From Theocolax elegans (lineage: Eukaryota; Arthropoda; Insecta; Hymenoptera; Cerocephalidae): DNA of 64,000 nt. The notes beneath the pieces were generated by a model, which saw only the letters and a program-made list of their open reading frames with translations, was not told the origin of the DNA and made no database searches. Positions 52,790 through 63,690 of this stretch are shown piece by piece. The position numbers were made by a program, and so were the translations under genes. The stretch lies in the NCBI GenBank assembly GCA_026168455.1, contig CM047428.1:2732887-2796886 (forward strand), written 5' to 3'. The first letter of the stretch is position 1. Every line of letters starts with the position of its first letter.

Positions 52790-53830
52790 ATCTGAACACC
52801 CTCCCTAAAATTCAGCATACTTACAATCAATAATATCACTTACAAGAAACTACTATCGCTATTACTTTAAAAACCCAATTTTTTTCTTGAAATTTTTAAT
52901 CTCCGTTTCGGTATGGCTTTTTTTAATATATCTGCAACTTACTTTTCGCTTTTGACACACATTACATTGATTTCACCTTTATTATGTAATTTTTCGCAAA
53001 AGGTGATACTTCACATCAATAAGTTTACTACGTTCATGAAGTTCAGGAATTTTGATTATTTTTAACATACCCAGTATTGTCTGTATATAATGTAGAATTA
53101 ACCCTTAATAATTAATAATAATTAATTAACCCTTACTATAATACCAAAACGGACAAGAATTTTTTCGATTTTCGTAGTTTTAATCATGCATAAATTGTAG
53201 CTTACCATAATACTGATTTTTTCTATATAATTTTGGATATATTATGGATATATATTAAATGCCGTTGAGAAAAAAAGAACTATTTTTTAACCCATTAAAG
53301 CCCATGCTTAAACTAGCAGAGTAACAAAAAAAGTAATTATTGGATCACCTGCTTTTTTGAAAAAAAAAGTACCCGTGTTTTTTTGTTTTTCAAAATTCAT
53401 TGTTTAACAACATTGTTTACATAGTTTATTTACATCAGAACGTAATAGGCTAAGCATGGGCAGAAGCCACTTTTCCTTGAAAAATCGAATATCAATTGTT
53501 TATAGCGTTATTGCAAAAAAACTAAGCCTCCAATCAAAAAAACTTATTCTACATTTTCTTCTTGTTTTTTCCTCTAGAATCGATTGGCGTTATTAGTTTG
53601 TCAATTTTGCAACTTAAATTATTATTTGTTTAAATAATTATTGTTAAACAATGAATTTCGAAAAACAAAAAAACACGGGTATTAATATATTTTTCATCGC
53701 GTCAAAATTTTAGTACATGATAGTATTTTTCCCATTCCCGTAGTATCTTTAAGGTAACGTAAAATTTGCTTAACTGATTGCCAATTATTTTCATGCGGTC
53801 GTTCTAAGTATCTCGATGCTTCATTAACCT
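52790..53830 (-). pseudogene. decayed Ty1/copia-type retrotransposon (pol 3' end)
   Basis: On the minus strand, 53828 to about 53730 encodes VNEASRYLERPHENNW and then VKQILRYLKDTTGMG, the conserved end of the copia reverse transcriptase. Further on, about 53090-52985 gives YTDNTGYVKNNQ and HERSKLIDVKYHLLRK in shifted frames, matching the copia RNase H region. About 52925-52870 still resembles the AIPKxxLxxFRxKLG tail, with stops. A purine run GGGAGGG at 52804-52798 is followed by TGTTCAG, which fits a polypurine tract and the start of a 3' LTR. Stops and frameshifts show it is inactive. A MITE sits inside it at 53371-53680. The integrase and gag regions are not seen. Confidence 0.8.
53370..53681. 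mobile_element. TA-flanked MITE with about 39-bp inverted ends, inside the copia fossil
   Basis: The ends ACCCGTGTTTTTTTGTTTTT and AAAAACAAAAAAACACGGGT are inverse copies; pairing continues with ATTCATTGTTTAACAA against TTGTTAAACAATGAAT, with one mismatch over 40 bases. TA dinucleotides flank both sides. The near-perfect ends suggest insertion more recent than the decay of the host copia sequence. Confidence 0.85.
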
Positions 53831-53989
53831 TTAACAACCCCTACACCGATCTCTATTATCTGAATTTATTATAATTAATACTGCTGCTAGATCGATGGTA
53901 AGAGCCAAACAGTTTTATTTATTTATTAAAAAATTATTTTATTTATTAAGGAGATGTAAACCCATTAAAACAAAATCACTATTTATTTT

Positions 53990-54300
53990 TTCTTAAGCGA
54001 ACAGTATACTTTATCGAAAAAAAACGCTCTGTAACGGTGTTGTATTTACATTAAAGATAGTCTATGAATTTTTTCAAATTTTTTTATCAATAAATCAACG
54101 AGATTTTTGAGCAGCCGTGCAGCATTGTTTTTAGCTACATATTACCGACCAAAAAATGGTTATTTCTATATAATTCATATTTTAAATTAATTATATTGAA
54201 AAAATCGCTCTGTAACGGTATTCTATTTGCTTTCAACATTATCTGTAAATTTTTTCAGATTTTTATGGTAGGTTCCTGTAATTTGGGTATCACATCGCCT
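53990..54300. repeat. dispersed repeat, copy 2
   Basis: Same ordered blocks as 44515-44875. Within this copy the module TCGCTCTGTAACGGTATTCT (about 54208) repeats AACGCTCTGTAACGGTGTTG (about 54025), so the unit is internally duplicated. Confidence 0.55.
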
Positions 54301-54390
54301 TAATATTTAAAATTAATCATTTAATATACATGCTGCAACGTTTCGTTGGCCTGCGTTTGTTACCTGAATATATAATATATTATCAAGTTC

Positions 54391-54404
54391 AAAAAACATA
54401 TACT
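54391..54404. repeat. target-site duplication of SINE copy 1 (left; right copy at 54613-54626)
   Basis: AAAAAACATATACT occurs exactly at both edges of the element. Confidence 0.85.
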
Positions 54405-54612
54405 GAGGCCTGCGATGACTCGGTCGGCAGGGCGTCGGGCTCGTAATCTGGAGGTCCCAGGTTCGATTCCCGGCCCCGGCCGATTGATACAACCACCACT
54501 AGCGAATGTATTTTAACAAGTGCTTTCTTCACCAAGACATCGTATGACCTCCGTCGCTTATTAGCACCGGTTTGGGAGCATAAAAAGAGCGACGTTAAAA
54601 TAATAATAGAAA
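54405..54612 (+). mobile_element. tRNA-derived SINE, copy 1
   Basis: The head looks like a tRNA: A-box region TGACTCGGTCGGCAGG, an anticodon-loop-like CTCGTAA (CGT, Thr-like), and a consensus B box GGTTCGATTCC at 54460-54470. The body (GATACAACCACCACTAGCGA and onward) ends in AGCGACGTTAAAATAATAAT and an A-run. It is bounded by a 14-bp target duplication, AAAAAACATATACT, at 54391-54404 and 54613-54626. The internal Pol III promoter would drive transcription; mobility depends on a LINE partner not present here. Confidence 0.9.
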
Positions 54613-55535
54613 AAAAAACATATACTAGAGTCATACAATAAAATACATGTACAGTAATATATTATATTCGATACTACGCGCATAAAGAGGTCGGCAAACC
54701 CGGCAGACGAAACGTTGCACACTTAAATAAATACATTGAATTTATTTATCATCGACTCTCAACATTCTACAATTTACCAATTCAAAAATGAAAGATAAAG
54801 ATTACAAATTAGAAATCATTATCATATATCGTCATACTGATTGTATATTAAGTATATAACATAACAGTATATTAATTTCAGTATGTATTTATATTAGACA
54901 GGAAGTGCAAAAGTACATTGCTCTTAATTTTAATTTCTTACGATTGTCAAATTCTTATCTGAATTTATTTTCTTTGTAAAAACCCAACAACTAATGACTT
55001 TTTGTTGTAATCAGTCCAAATCCTCTAACATTGCCGCTTTCCATAATTCTTTGTTAACAGATTCCATATACCTTCTGTATTATTTGATGGTAATTTTTCA
55101 GTTAAGTACATAATTGGACAATCATAATATGAGTCTGTTTAATGACGTGCCTATCACGTAAACGGCCCGTACTCGTATCATTTACATTCGCACTATCAAT
55201 ACTACCAATTTCTGATTCATTGTTTCAAATATAGAATTTATTATCAGAAGTAAGGGTAGAGTATGTTCGAGAATGATGAAAAATCAATTTTTTTTATTTT
55301 AGAAACATGTTCTACATGCTATGCAGAATGTGCGTAAACAATTTTTAAGATGAAATGTAATGTTTATACAATTTTATTGAATAATTTTCAACATAAAGTA
55401 TTAGAACGAGATACTTATTTTAAGGTTTAAAGTTAAATATCTTAAAAACTGTTTGTTATAGCTTTACAAAACTCTTCGCTGAACAATTTTTCATTAAAAA
55501 TTATTATATGTTCATTAAAATTAAATGTTACATTT

Positions 55536-55711
55536 TTTTTATTATTTTAACGTCGCTCTTTTTATTCTCCCAAGTCGGTGCTATTCACCGACGGAGGTCA
55601 TACGATGTCTTGGTAAGAAAGCACTTGTTGAAAATACATTCCCCAGTGGTGGTTGTATCAATCGGTCGGGGCCGGGAATCGAACCCGGGACCGATCGAGC
55701 CATTGCAGGCC
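55536..55711 (-). mobile_element. tRNA-derived SINE, copy 2 (opposite orientation, internal deletion)
   Basis: Reading on the minus strand it starts GGCCTGCAATGGCTCGATCG and has the same B box (GGTTCGATTCC, 55685-55675), the same body (GATACAACCACCACTGGGGA) and the same AGCGACGTTAAAATAATAA tail as copy 1. Compared with copy 1 it lacks 27 bases that include the anticodon arm. The target duplication TAAATGTTACATTT lies at 55522-55535 and 55712-55725. Confidence 0.9.
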
Positions 55712-55725
55712 TAAATGTTACATTT
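55712..55725. repeat. target-site duplication of SINE copy 2 (right; left copy at 55522-55535)
   Basis: TAAATGTTACATTT is exact at both edges. Confidence 0.9.
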
Positions 55726-56888
55726 AATTTTAAACAAAAATGGCTGCGTATTTTTATAACTAATACATATTTCAGTATGTGTGCAAAATTTCAGAAGTCT
55801 GCGATAAAAATAAAATTGCAAGGAGTTTTTAAACAGTATAAGAAATAGTTTTTAATATATTTAACTTTAAAGTTAAAATAAGTATCTCGTTCAAATACAT
55901 TATGTTGAAAATTATTTAATAAAATTTTACAAAAATTAAATTTTTATCTTAAAAATTATTTACGCACATTTTTCATAACATATAGAACATGTTTCTAAAA
56001 TAAAAAAAAATTGACTTTTCATCATTTTCGACCATACTCTACCCTTAACATAGTAAATTTTAATGATTCGCTAAATTCAATTTTAAAGTAACTATTGAAT
56101 TTTTTAATTCCTTAACTTTGTAAAACCATGGAAGTTGTATATTCCTAAACGCTGTGGTTTATTTTGTTATGATGTACAGAAGTTTTCACGAACGCACAAA
56201 TTATTCATGCGTACTTTGCATATATTAAAGTACTTCGCTGTGTTAATCTCGCTACGTCTTCTTTAACCTTTAATGCAAAAATGTACGTACAAACAAACAT
56301 AATATTTTTTTTTACGTAAAGCACGAAAATTTAATCTTAACATATTTATAGTAGAAAATAAGTACGTTTACATATTTATAGTTACTGTAAGATACCTCGA
56401 AAAAAACCTAACACAAATAATTTAAAGAATCCACTGCAAGTTAAAATGAGTATTTTAAAATTTCAGTTAATATTTCAAATAAATTTTGACACCTTTATAT
56501 ACTTTTATAATTTATAATCGTATTTGTATTTCACGTTTTTTGCGAGTTTACGCATGACTTTTTGTTTTATGATGAAATGTGAAGGAACTTCCGATATTAT
56601 TAATATTGATGCACATTACGGCCGTGATTTATAGTATAAATCACGTATCCATGCGTTTTTATAAATAGTTAAATTTTATTACGTTTTTGTGGTAATATTT
56701 TCCACGTATAAACGGAAGTTTTAAGATCGACGCAATAAATAATTTATTGCTTTATATCAGAAATTTTATTTTCTATACACTCGGAATCTATACGGTGCAA
56801 AATTAAAAAAGAAATAGCAGACAAACACAGATGCTGTACTATTAAGTCAATAAAAAGCTGTTGCTAAGATTTACAAATTTCGTTACAT

Positions 56889-57031
56889 TACCCTAGTAGA
56901 AATGAAAGCATTTATGAAACGTTTTTTTGACCAAAAATTGGCCATTTGGTCAAAAATGGCCAATAATTCTACAATTAATGGCCAAAAAATATTTTCAACT
57001 AACCTTAAAATGCTCAATTTCCACTAGGGTA
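56889..57031. mobile_element. small TA-flanked MITE (143 bp)
   Basis: Ends TACCCTAGTAGAAATGA and CAATTTCCACTAGGGTA are imperfect inverses. The interior has AATTGGCCATTTGGTC and repeated GGCCA words. A related core (AGCCAAAAATGGCGAATTG, TTTCAACTAACCTGAA) recurs without clear ends near 60870-60925. Confidence 0.65.
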
Positions 57032-57149
57032 TTTAAATAATAATAATAATAATGTATATATCATATTATTTTTCGTAAATTGATTAACTTACCACTAGCC
57101 AAAAACGCTCGCTTCGCTCGCGAACAGTAATTAATACGGGTACCTAGAA

Positions 57150-57620
57150 TACTGTTAGTATTCCAGAAACTCCCAAGAAATATAAATATCCCGAAATACG
57201 TTAAAAATTACCGAAATTATGAAAAAAATTTGTAAGTTCCCGAAAGTCCCAAATTTTCCCAAAAATCCCGCATTTAATGCTAATAACCCGGAATACCTAA
57301 AATTCTAGAAATTATGAAGAAATCCCGTAATTAGTACATATACTCTGAAATACCTAAAAAATTCCTAAAATTCCCGAAATTCCCAAAATTCCCAAAAATA
57401 CTTCTAGTTATTGTGCAGACATTCCGGAATCCCTTAAAAATTCCAGAAAGACCTGAATTTCCTAAGAAATCCCATAATTAGTGCAGATATCCTAGAATAC
57501 CTTATAAATTCCCGAAATTCTCAAAAATCCCATAAAAATCCCATATTCAGTGCAGATATTCCGGTATTCCTTAAAAATTCTAGAAATATCTGAAATTCCC
57601 AAGATAACCCGTAATTAGTA
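57150..57620. repeat. degenerate tandem array, period about 70 bp
   Basis: A unit of the form GTGCAGATATTCCGGAAT, CCTTAAAAATTCC, GAAATTCCCAA, AAATCCCGTAATTA recurs about six or seven times. Clear starts are near 57272, 57336, 57413, 57481 and 57552. Units differ by substitutions and small indels, so the array is old. The short words (CCCGAAATTCCCAAAATTCC) also repeat within units. Confidence 0.75.
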
Positions 57621-58823
57621 TGTATGTATTATTGCATGTACAAAGAGGTCGTACGAACTCTCGTATACGATTGTACGTACGCAGACTGCTGACACTTTAC
57701 AATCGAAAAAGTAGTAAAAAACGATTACCTAAAAATTTCATAATAGTCGTAAAATATTCCATGTATAATGCGATCACATTGGATTATAAAAAATCACATT
57801 TACTAAATATTTTTGCCAAGATAAGGAGTTTTTTTACAGAAATTGTCACATTTCACTTATAAAATTTTAATACTATGTAGAATTTTAAACGATGAAAGTT
57901 CATTCTTTTTAATGTACGATTGAATTTTTTTTTTATTATAATTTAATTACATAAAGCATATTTAAAACTTATCTGATTAAGATTTATCTAATATATTGAA
58001 TGATCAAATATATTTTATTAAAATGCATAGCATGAATAATATAAATGATTCATCAAATGAAAGACCTTTTATTCAAATAAGTTGAAAAATCGAAAAACGA
58101 TATTTTTTTCTAGTTCCGCATCTTAATAATTTTGTACTTATAAATGTGTGTGTGTGTCCCGACCCATAATCGTGTTTTTATATCAGGTATATATATCGAA
58201 GACGAGTTCTCGTCGTCACGCGATTCCTTTTCTTGACACCAACTCGCATCGAAGCCACATATACAGAAAGTTGGCTCATAAAGAGCAATAGCGATAACGG
58301 GTTATAGGGATAGTAGCTCGCAGTAGCTAGTCCGTTAACGAGCCGTATAAGAGGGCCCAAGACAGTCCTTTTCCTATGAAGACTTTGCCTCGAAGGAAAT
58401 TCACTCGGGCGGATTTGTCGGAGCCCAGTGAGACGCTTCAATTTTAATGCGTTCGGGGGATATGATATTATTATCGAAACAGAGAGATGCTCCATGTCAA
58501 CTCGATCGTTTCACCGAATTAGCGGCATTCCCGCTTAACAATCGATGGACCGTACGAGGTTCACGTCGTTATACCACTACCTCCCAAATCTACCAACTAT
58601 ATCAAAGAAAATCGCATTTTTAAACGTTCGGATATCGGTTTTAGTGTCCTCGAGTCATTGTTTTTCATGGCTAAGTGGACCAACTTTCAAGTTTATTGGC
58701 ACTGAACGACATAACCCTCGATTTTTTTTCGAGGACGAGGAAGTCGAACTTTTTACACTCGCGTTATAGTATATAATGGTGCAAAAGCGTTTTGGGGGGG
58801 GTTATTTCGATACGAATCATCTA

Positions 58824-59061
58824 TACACGAAGAAAAATAGTTCATTAAAAAATTACTATACTCTTTAGTAATGGAGGGTCAAACTATCAGAATGAGAAAA
58901 ATTACTATAATATATGGTCAAATATAATAGAAAGTGTAGAAAAAATTAGAATATATATAGTAAATTTTATGATTAAGTTTAGCGATTTTTCTTATTTTCA
59001 CAGTTTGTCTCTCCTTCGCTAAAAAGTATAGTATTTTTAATCAAACATTTTTCTACGTGTA
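58824..59061. mobile_element. small palindromic TA-flanked element
   Basis: Ends TACACGAAGAAAAATAGTT and AAACATTTTTCTACGTGTA are imperfect inverses. Pairing continues with AAAAAATTACTATACTCTTT against AAAAGTATAGTATTTTTAAT, and AGGGTCAAACT against AGTTTGTCTC. Confidence 0.65.
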
Positions 59062-59944
59062 GGTGTCAAAGCGAATGGATTTTAAGAAAATCTGTTTTAA
59101 TTAGTAGAAAGCAATCGTGCACACTATTTCTGACATATTTCATAAATTGTTAAATCCGTGTTTCTCTTATCACAACCGGATGTTATTACCATTAGGTGAA
59201 AATTTTGTGCTTTCCACCCCCGCGACCAATTCCGAAAGTTATTGAAAATTATTACAGGTCACGCGGTACAGATGGTCTACTTTATTCTTCACCGTCGTGG
59301 TTCCAAACGAAGTTTTAATGGTTATTTATTCCAGTTATATGCATCTACAACTTTTGCAGATGGAAACTCTGATACTTTCCACAGAATGTTAAATAAATAT
59401 ATCGGACGATGTTTTATTCAGTATCGGTAACACATCATAAGTTTATAGAAGATATTTTGCGAAACACCAAATGTCAACTCCCACTTATAAATTAAAACTT
59501 TAAAACCTTGGATAACTTTATATATATAAAATATTTTTATATCAAACTTTTAAATATTATACGTATATATACGTGTACTGCGTTCTTATCCATATATATA
59601 CATATATATTGTATGCATCGTCCACTGATATTTAAGTAAATTTTTTTACAAACAACAAGACGATCGTCATTTTGTTTATAACATAATTGTACGTCTATAA
59701 TTTATATAAATACAAAATATATATCGTGACCCTGGGTATGCAATTTCACCATTCTTCGTTTAATTTAACGTTTATTTATAAATAATAACAGTAATAATAA
59801 TAATAACAATGATCATAATTACAACGAAATATACGAATGAATATTATATTTGATTAACATTTGAGTAAGCCGTTGGTCGCGACATAGAGCCGCCGCAATG
59901 CTTTTCACTTAAGCACAAACACATTTAATTAATAACCGCGCTCT

Positions 59945-59975
59945 TCCTCTCTCTCTCTCTCTCTCCTCTGTTTTG
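59945..59975. repeat. (CT)n microsatellite
   Basis: CT dinucleotides with one CTC interruption. Confidence 0.9.
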
Positions 59976-62900
59976 GGAAGAAGCGCAAAAACGTGGAAAC
60001 ACCGACCACGCGAGCTAAACGTTCAAGATGCAACCCTTCTTCCAGGATACGTTAATTAATAACTCGTCGAGATGCTAAATGTTCTAGGTATATTACTTTC
60101 ACTTAAGATCTTCTTCTCGCTTGTCTGGTTTCTCTTTGTTCTTTATATATATATACACATCTTATCTTATATATCTCGTAAATTTGACTAATATTTATGT
60201 TATTCACTCTCGTTAGTTCTTTCCCGCTTGAATCGTTATAATTATCTAATTGTTATTAACACATATATAGGTATATGGTGATTCGCCTCAAAAATCTTTA
60301 TTCAAATAAATGCGAATGTATGTATTGTACGTGTAATAATAATAATAATATTTTTTTCCCGATACTTTATAGAAATTACTTAGATAGATCATTAAAAATT
60401 ATATGAAAATTGAATGAATTATTGGCTTCTTTTACTTAAAGCTTTCGATGTATAATTTAATATCGAGATATTGACTATAATTTTTATATTTTTTATTTTA
60501 TGAAAAATTATTCATACTTTTATTTCACAAACTTTCGTTACTTTAGTATATCAATAGAAATTTTTATTGAATATTCCGATGATATCACTAAAACAGTACG
60601 TAACTTTTGGAAATGGGTTCTATTAGAATGAATTGCAGGGGACTGGTTTCATCATTTAGTGTCGGCAAACAACTCAAACCGTATTTTATCAAGATCTATG
60701 AACCATAGACGCTCCTTTTTTTTATTAATTTTTTATTTATTTTAGTAGTCAAATTTTTAATTAATTTATTTTTTCTTCAAATAATTACCGTAGAGTGTTT
60801 TAAGTACCTTAGTAGATATCAAAACATTAACGAAACATTTTGTTTGTTGCTAAAAACTAACCGCTTAGCCAAAAATGGCGAATTGATCAGTAATCAATGT
60901 CTAAACATGGTTTCAACTAACCTGAATATTGTGACCATAGATCTATACAGTGATATCCTTACGACGCGAATAATTAATATATAATCTTAAATTATTTACG
61001 ATAACAATTGCGTACATTAAGTGAAAAAGTACCGTAAAAAAAAGAATACTCGAGGAATGTCACACGTATACGTATAAAGTACGGGTAAAATGCATAGGGT
61101 TTTGCGAAGCTATTTGGAGATGCGGAGCATGAGGTATACTGCTACTTGTCAAGCAAATTCGTATTACTTCCGGTATTATGACCTCCTTTGTCGGTAATAA
61201 TTTTCTCGTTGGGCCCCTCTGGCTATTGCATCGTCAATATACGCCTGCCCTTTATCTTGCCCTTTCGCGGTCGGTACGGGTGTCGTTCGTTTGAAAAGGC
61301 TTTTCGATTGCGGCAAGAGTTCTCTCGACATCAAAGAGCTTCGAGAGGGTGCTAAAGAGCTTGGTAATAGAGCATTTCGAGTGTAAATACACGCGATATT
61401 TGAGCTAATTGCTTTCGTCACTTATTAAAATTTTCTCGTTAATCTTTTTTTCTTTTCGTTTTACCGTATATCTCAATTATTAATATTTCTTCTACATTCT
61501 GGATTGCCAATGACGTTAAAAATATTGGGTGTACTCGTTTAACGTTCAAGTTAAAATATGCGGTTGAGCTTTAAACTACGAGTTTATTCGAACGTTGTGT
61601 AAATTAATAACCTTAATCGTACAACTAAATAAAAGCACTGACATATAATTATTCCCGAAATTTTCGATGTGAGGAATTTATTAAAAAACGTGTACTTTAA
61701 CATGAATTTCGTCGAACGAAAATTTCTTTCGCGAATTTAACGTTCTTTTTTTTCTTTTATTTATTAAGAATTTAACGTATATATACGAGCGCCTTTTGTG
61801 TTATAAACGTTCGTTTAACAAATAACAATTTTATGCGTTTGAAATATATATATCGTTAAATTTGTGTAAAAAAGAAAGAAAAATAAATTGCGTGTACGTT
61901 TCGTTGAAATATTTTAATTATTTTCCAGTAAACCGTTATATATGCTACTTGCTTCTATATAGGATAAAAATCAAAAAATTTTGTATTGTATACGTATATA
62001 TATGTAAATAGTAATAATAGCATTTGGATATGATAAAAAATGCAACATTGACGTTTGATAGAAACATCCATTTTTACATTTTGATAGACTCGAACGATGA
62101 TAACGATAACTCATGATAAATAACGATAATAATCTAGCGTTCCGTTCAAATCGACGTTTAATAAGCTATACTTATACATGCAGCGTATACCCACGATACA
62201 CCGGTATATATATACATATGTATATAGATATATATATATATTACAGAAAAAGTTTTATCTTTCGTCGGAGAAACAACGAGGCGACTCTAAAAAATAGTAA
62301 CCCGACTACACCGTTTGTATATGCGCGCATAAACGAATCCAGAGAGAGAAGGGAGGTACATATACATATACACACACACACAGCCACGGAGGAAATGGGT
62401 CATCTGAATATTTCGAAGGAACTTTTCCATGAATACGCCATGCAGTAGTACCGCACCACCGGCATACGAAACACTGCGGTAAGTATTCGAGAGAAAACGG
62501 AACAAAGAAACAAACGAGACTATAAGAGAAGGAGAGAGAGGGTGCGCGTGTATGTGTGTGTGGGGTAAAAAAAGTGTGTCGCGCAGAAACGAAATAAATT
62601 TGAAAGTTACGTGTGGTTCGGTGATGTATATATACATATATATATATATGCATGTAACGTAAGTAGAGTCGGGTGATACCGAACGGAGATATAATAAAGA
62701 ACGAAACGAACGCGAAGAACGTTCTATTTGTTAATAATAATTGTTTTAAAAAATAGTTAAAAACCGTTTTAATTAAACGACACATTGTTCTCCCCCATAA
62801 ATTAGAACTTTTGTCGAACTTTCGACTGGTCGCGACGAGGAAACAAAATTAACAATCATTGTTACGATCGAGTATAATAACGTGAATAATTTTATCAAGG

Positions 62901-63073
62901 AAGATTAAGGTAAAGTTGTTCGAATAAAATCGAGTAATTAGTTGAAAAGTACGGATATACAGGTATAGTGGAGCCGCGGGGAATAGTTGCATAATTTCCT
63001 TTCGTATTTAATACTATTTGTGCGCGCAAGTCTAACTTCGACTGACTGTAGTTGTAGATACATACACATATAC

Positions 63074-63094
63074 ATATATATATATATATATATA
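63074..63094. repeat. (AT)n microsatellite
   Basis: Alternating AT in an AT/GT-rich neighbourhood. Confidence 0.85.
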
Positions 63095-63652
63095 GGTATA
63101 TACACGAGTAGGTATTTCCGTGTATACTCGCAACAAGATGTTTTGTACGCGCAAATACACATCAACGTTTCTAAGAGATGTTTCACAATTAAACATCTAC
63201 AAGCATTTAAAGGATTTCAACGGTGTTTACAATTATTTACGTAATTACATTTTAATCGATATATTGTACAAGATTTTAATATCACCGCATTATAAATCTC
63301 CACGTTTGAGTTACAAACGCGTGTATTTAACGATTGCTATATATATATACGTACGCACTGAGAAATAAGTTGTAGTAAAAATGACAGTATACTGTCTGGT
63401 AATGAAATTATACACTGAGAAAAGTAATTATTTGGGAGAAAGAATCTTCCGTAACTGTTAAGAAATGTGGATTAAAATACGGCGAAAGACACATGACTTA
63501 ATAATAAAGCTTTTATGACTTTATACTTTCTATGATTTGGCAAGGTGCACATTATATTTTAATTCTTTCTAGTTAAGACGCGAATCATTTACAAGTAAGA
63601 ATTCTGATTTGATACGAGTTTACTGAATTAATCAGTTATCGCAATTAACATG

Positions 63653-63690
63653 TATTTCTTTTATTTCTTTATTTCTTTATTTCTTTATTT
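63653..63690. repeat. (ATTTCTTT)n short tandem repeat
   Basis: Four octamer-like units of TATTTCTT. Confidence 0.85.

Larger units (their letters stand above)
54325..54730. mobile_element. palindromic element hosting SINE copy 1
   Basis: The left arm GCAACGTTTCGTTGGCCTGC (54335-54354) is mirrored by GGCAGACGAAACGTTGC (54702-54718). GAATATATAATATATTA is matched by TAATATATTATATTC further in. Removing the SINE (54405-54626) leaves a palindrome of about 185 bp. Outer limits are approximate. Confidence 0.6.
55251..56047. mobile_element. palindromic TA-flanked element hosting SINE copy 2
   Basis: The left end TAAGGGTAGAGTATGTTCGA is mirrored by TCGACCATACTCTACCCTTA. The arms run on through GAAACATGTTCTA against TAGAACATGTTTC, and GAGATACTTATTTTAA against TTAAAATAAGTATCTC. 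The first 60 or so bases of the arms differ at only a few positions. The SINE (55522-55725 with duplications) sits near the centre. No coding capacity. Confidence 0.85.

Noticed and set aside
54405..54480. A functional tRNA-Thr gene
   Set aside because: The tRNA-like head is followed by a SINE body, A-rich tail and target duplication; stems contain several mismatches or wobbles.
54389..54634. Minus-strand 81-residue open frame over SINE copy 1
   Set aside because: It is the antisense translation of a tRNA-derived SINE; the matching frame at 55508-55714 lies in the second copy. Neither has a gene context.
62287..62785. Overlapping 116- and 159-residue minus-strand frames
   Set aside because: They are driven by GT/AT/GA simple repeats and show only low-complexity Ser/Leu/Tyr/Cys-Val composition.
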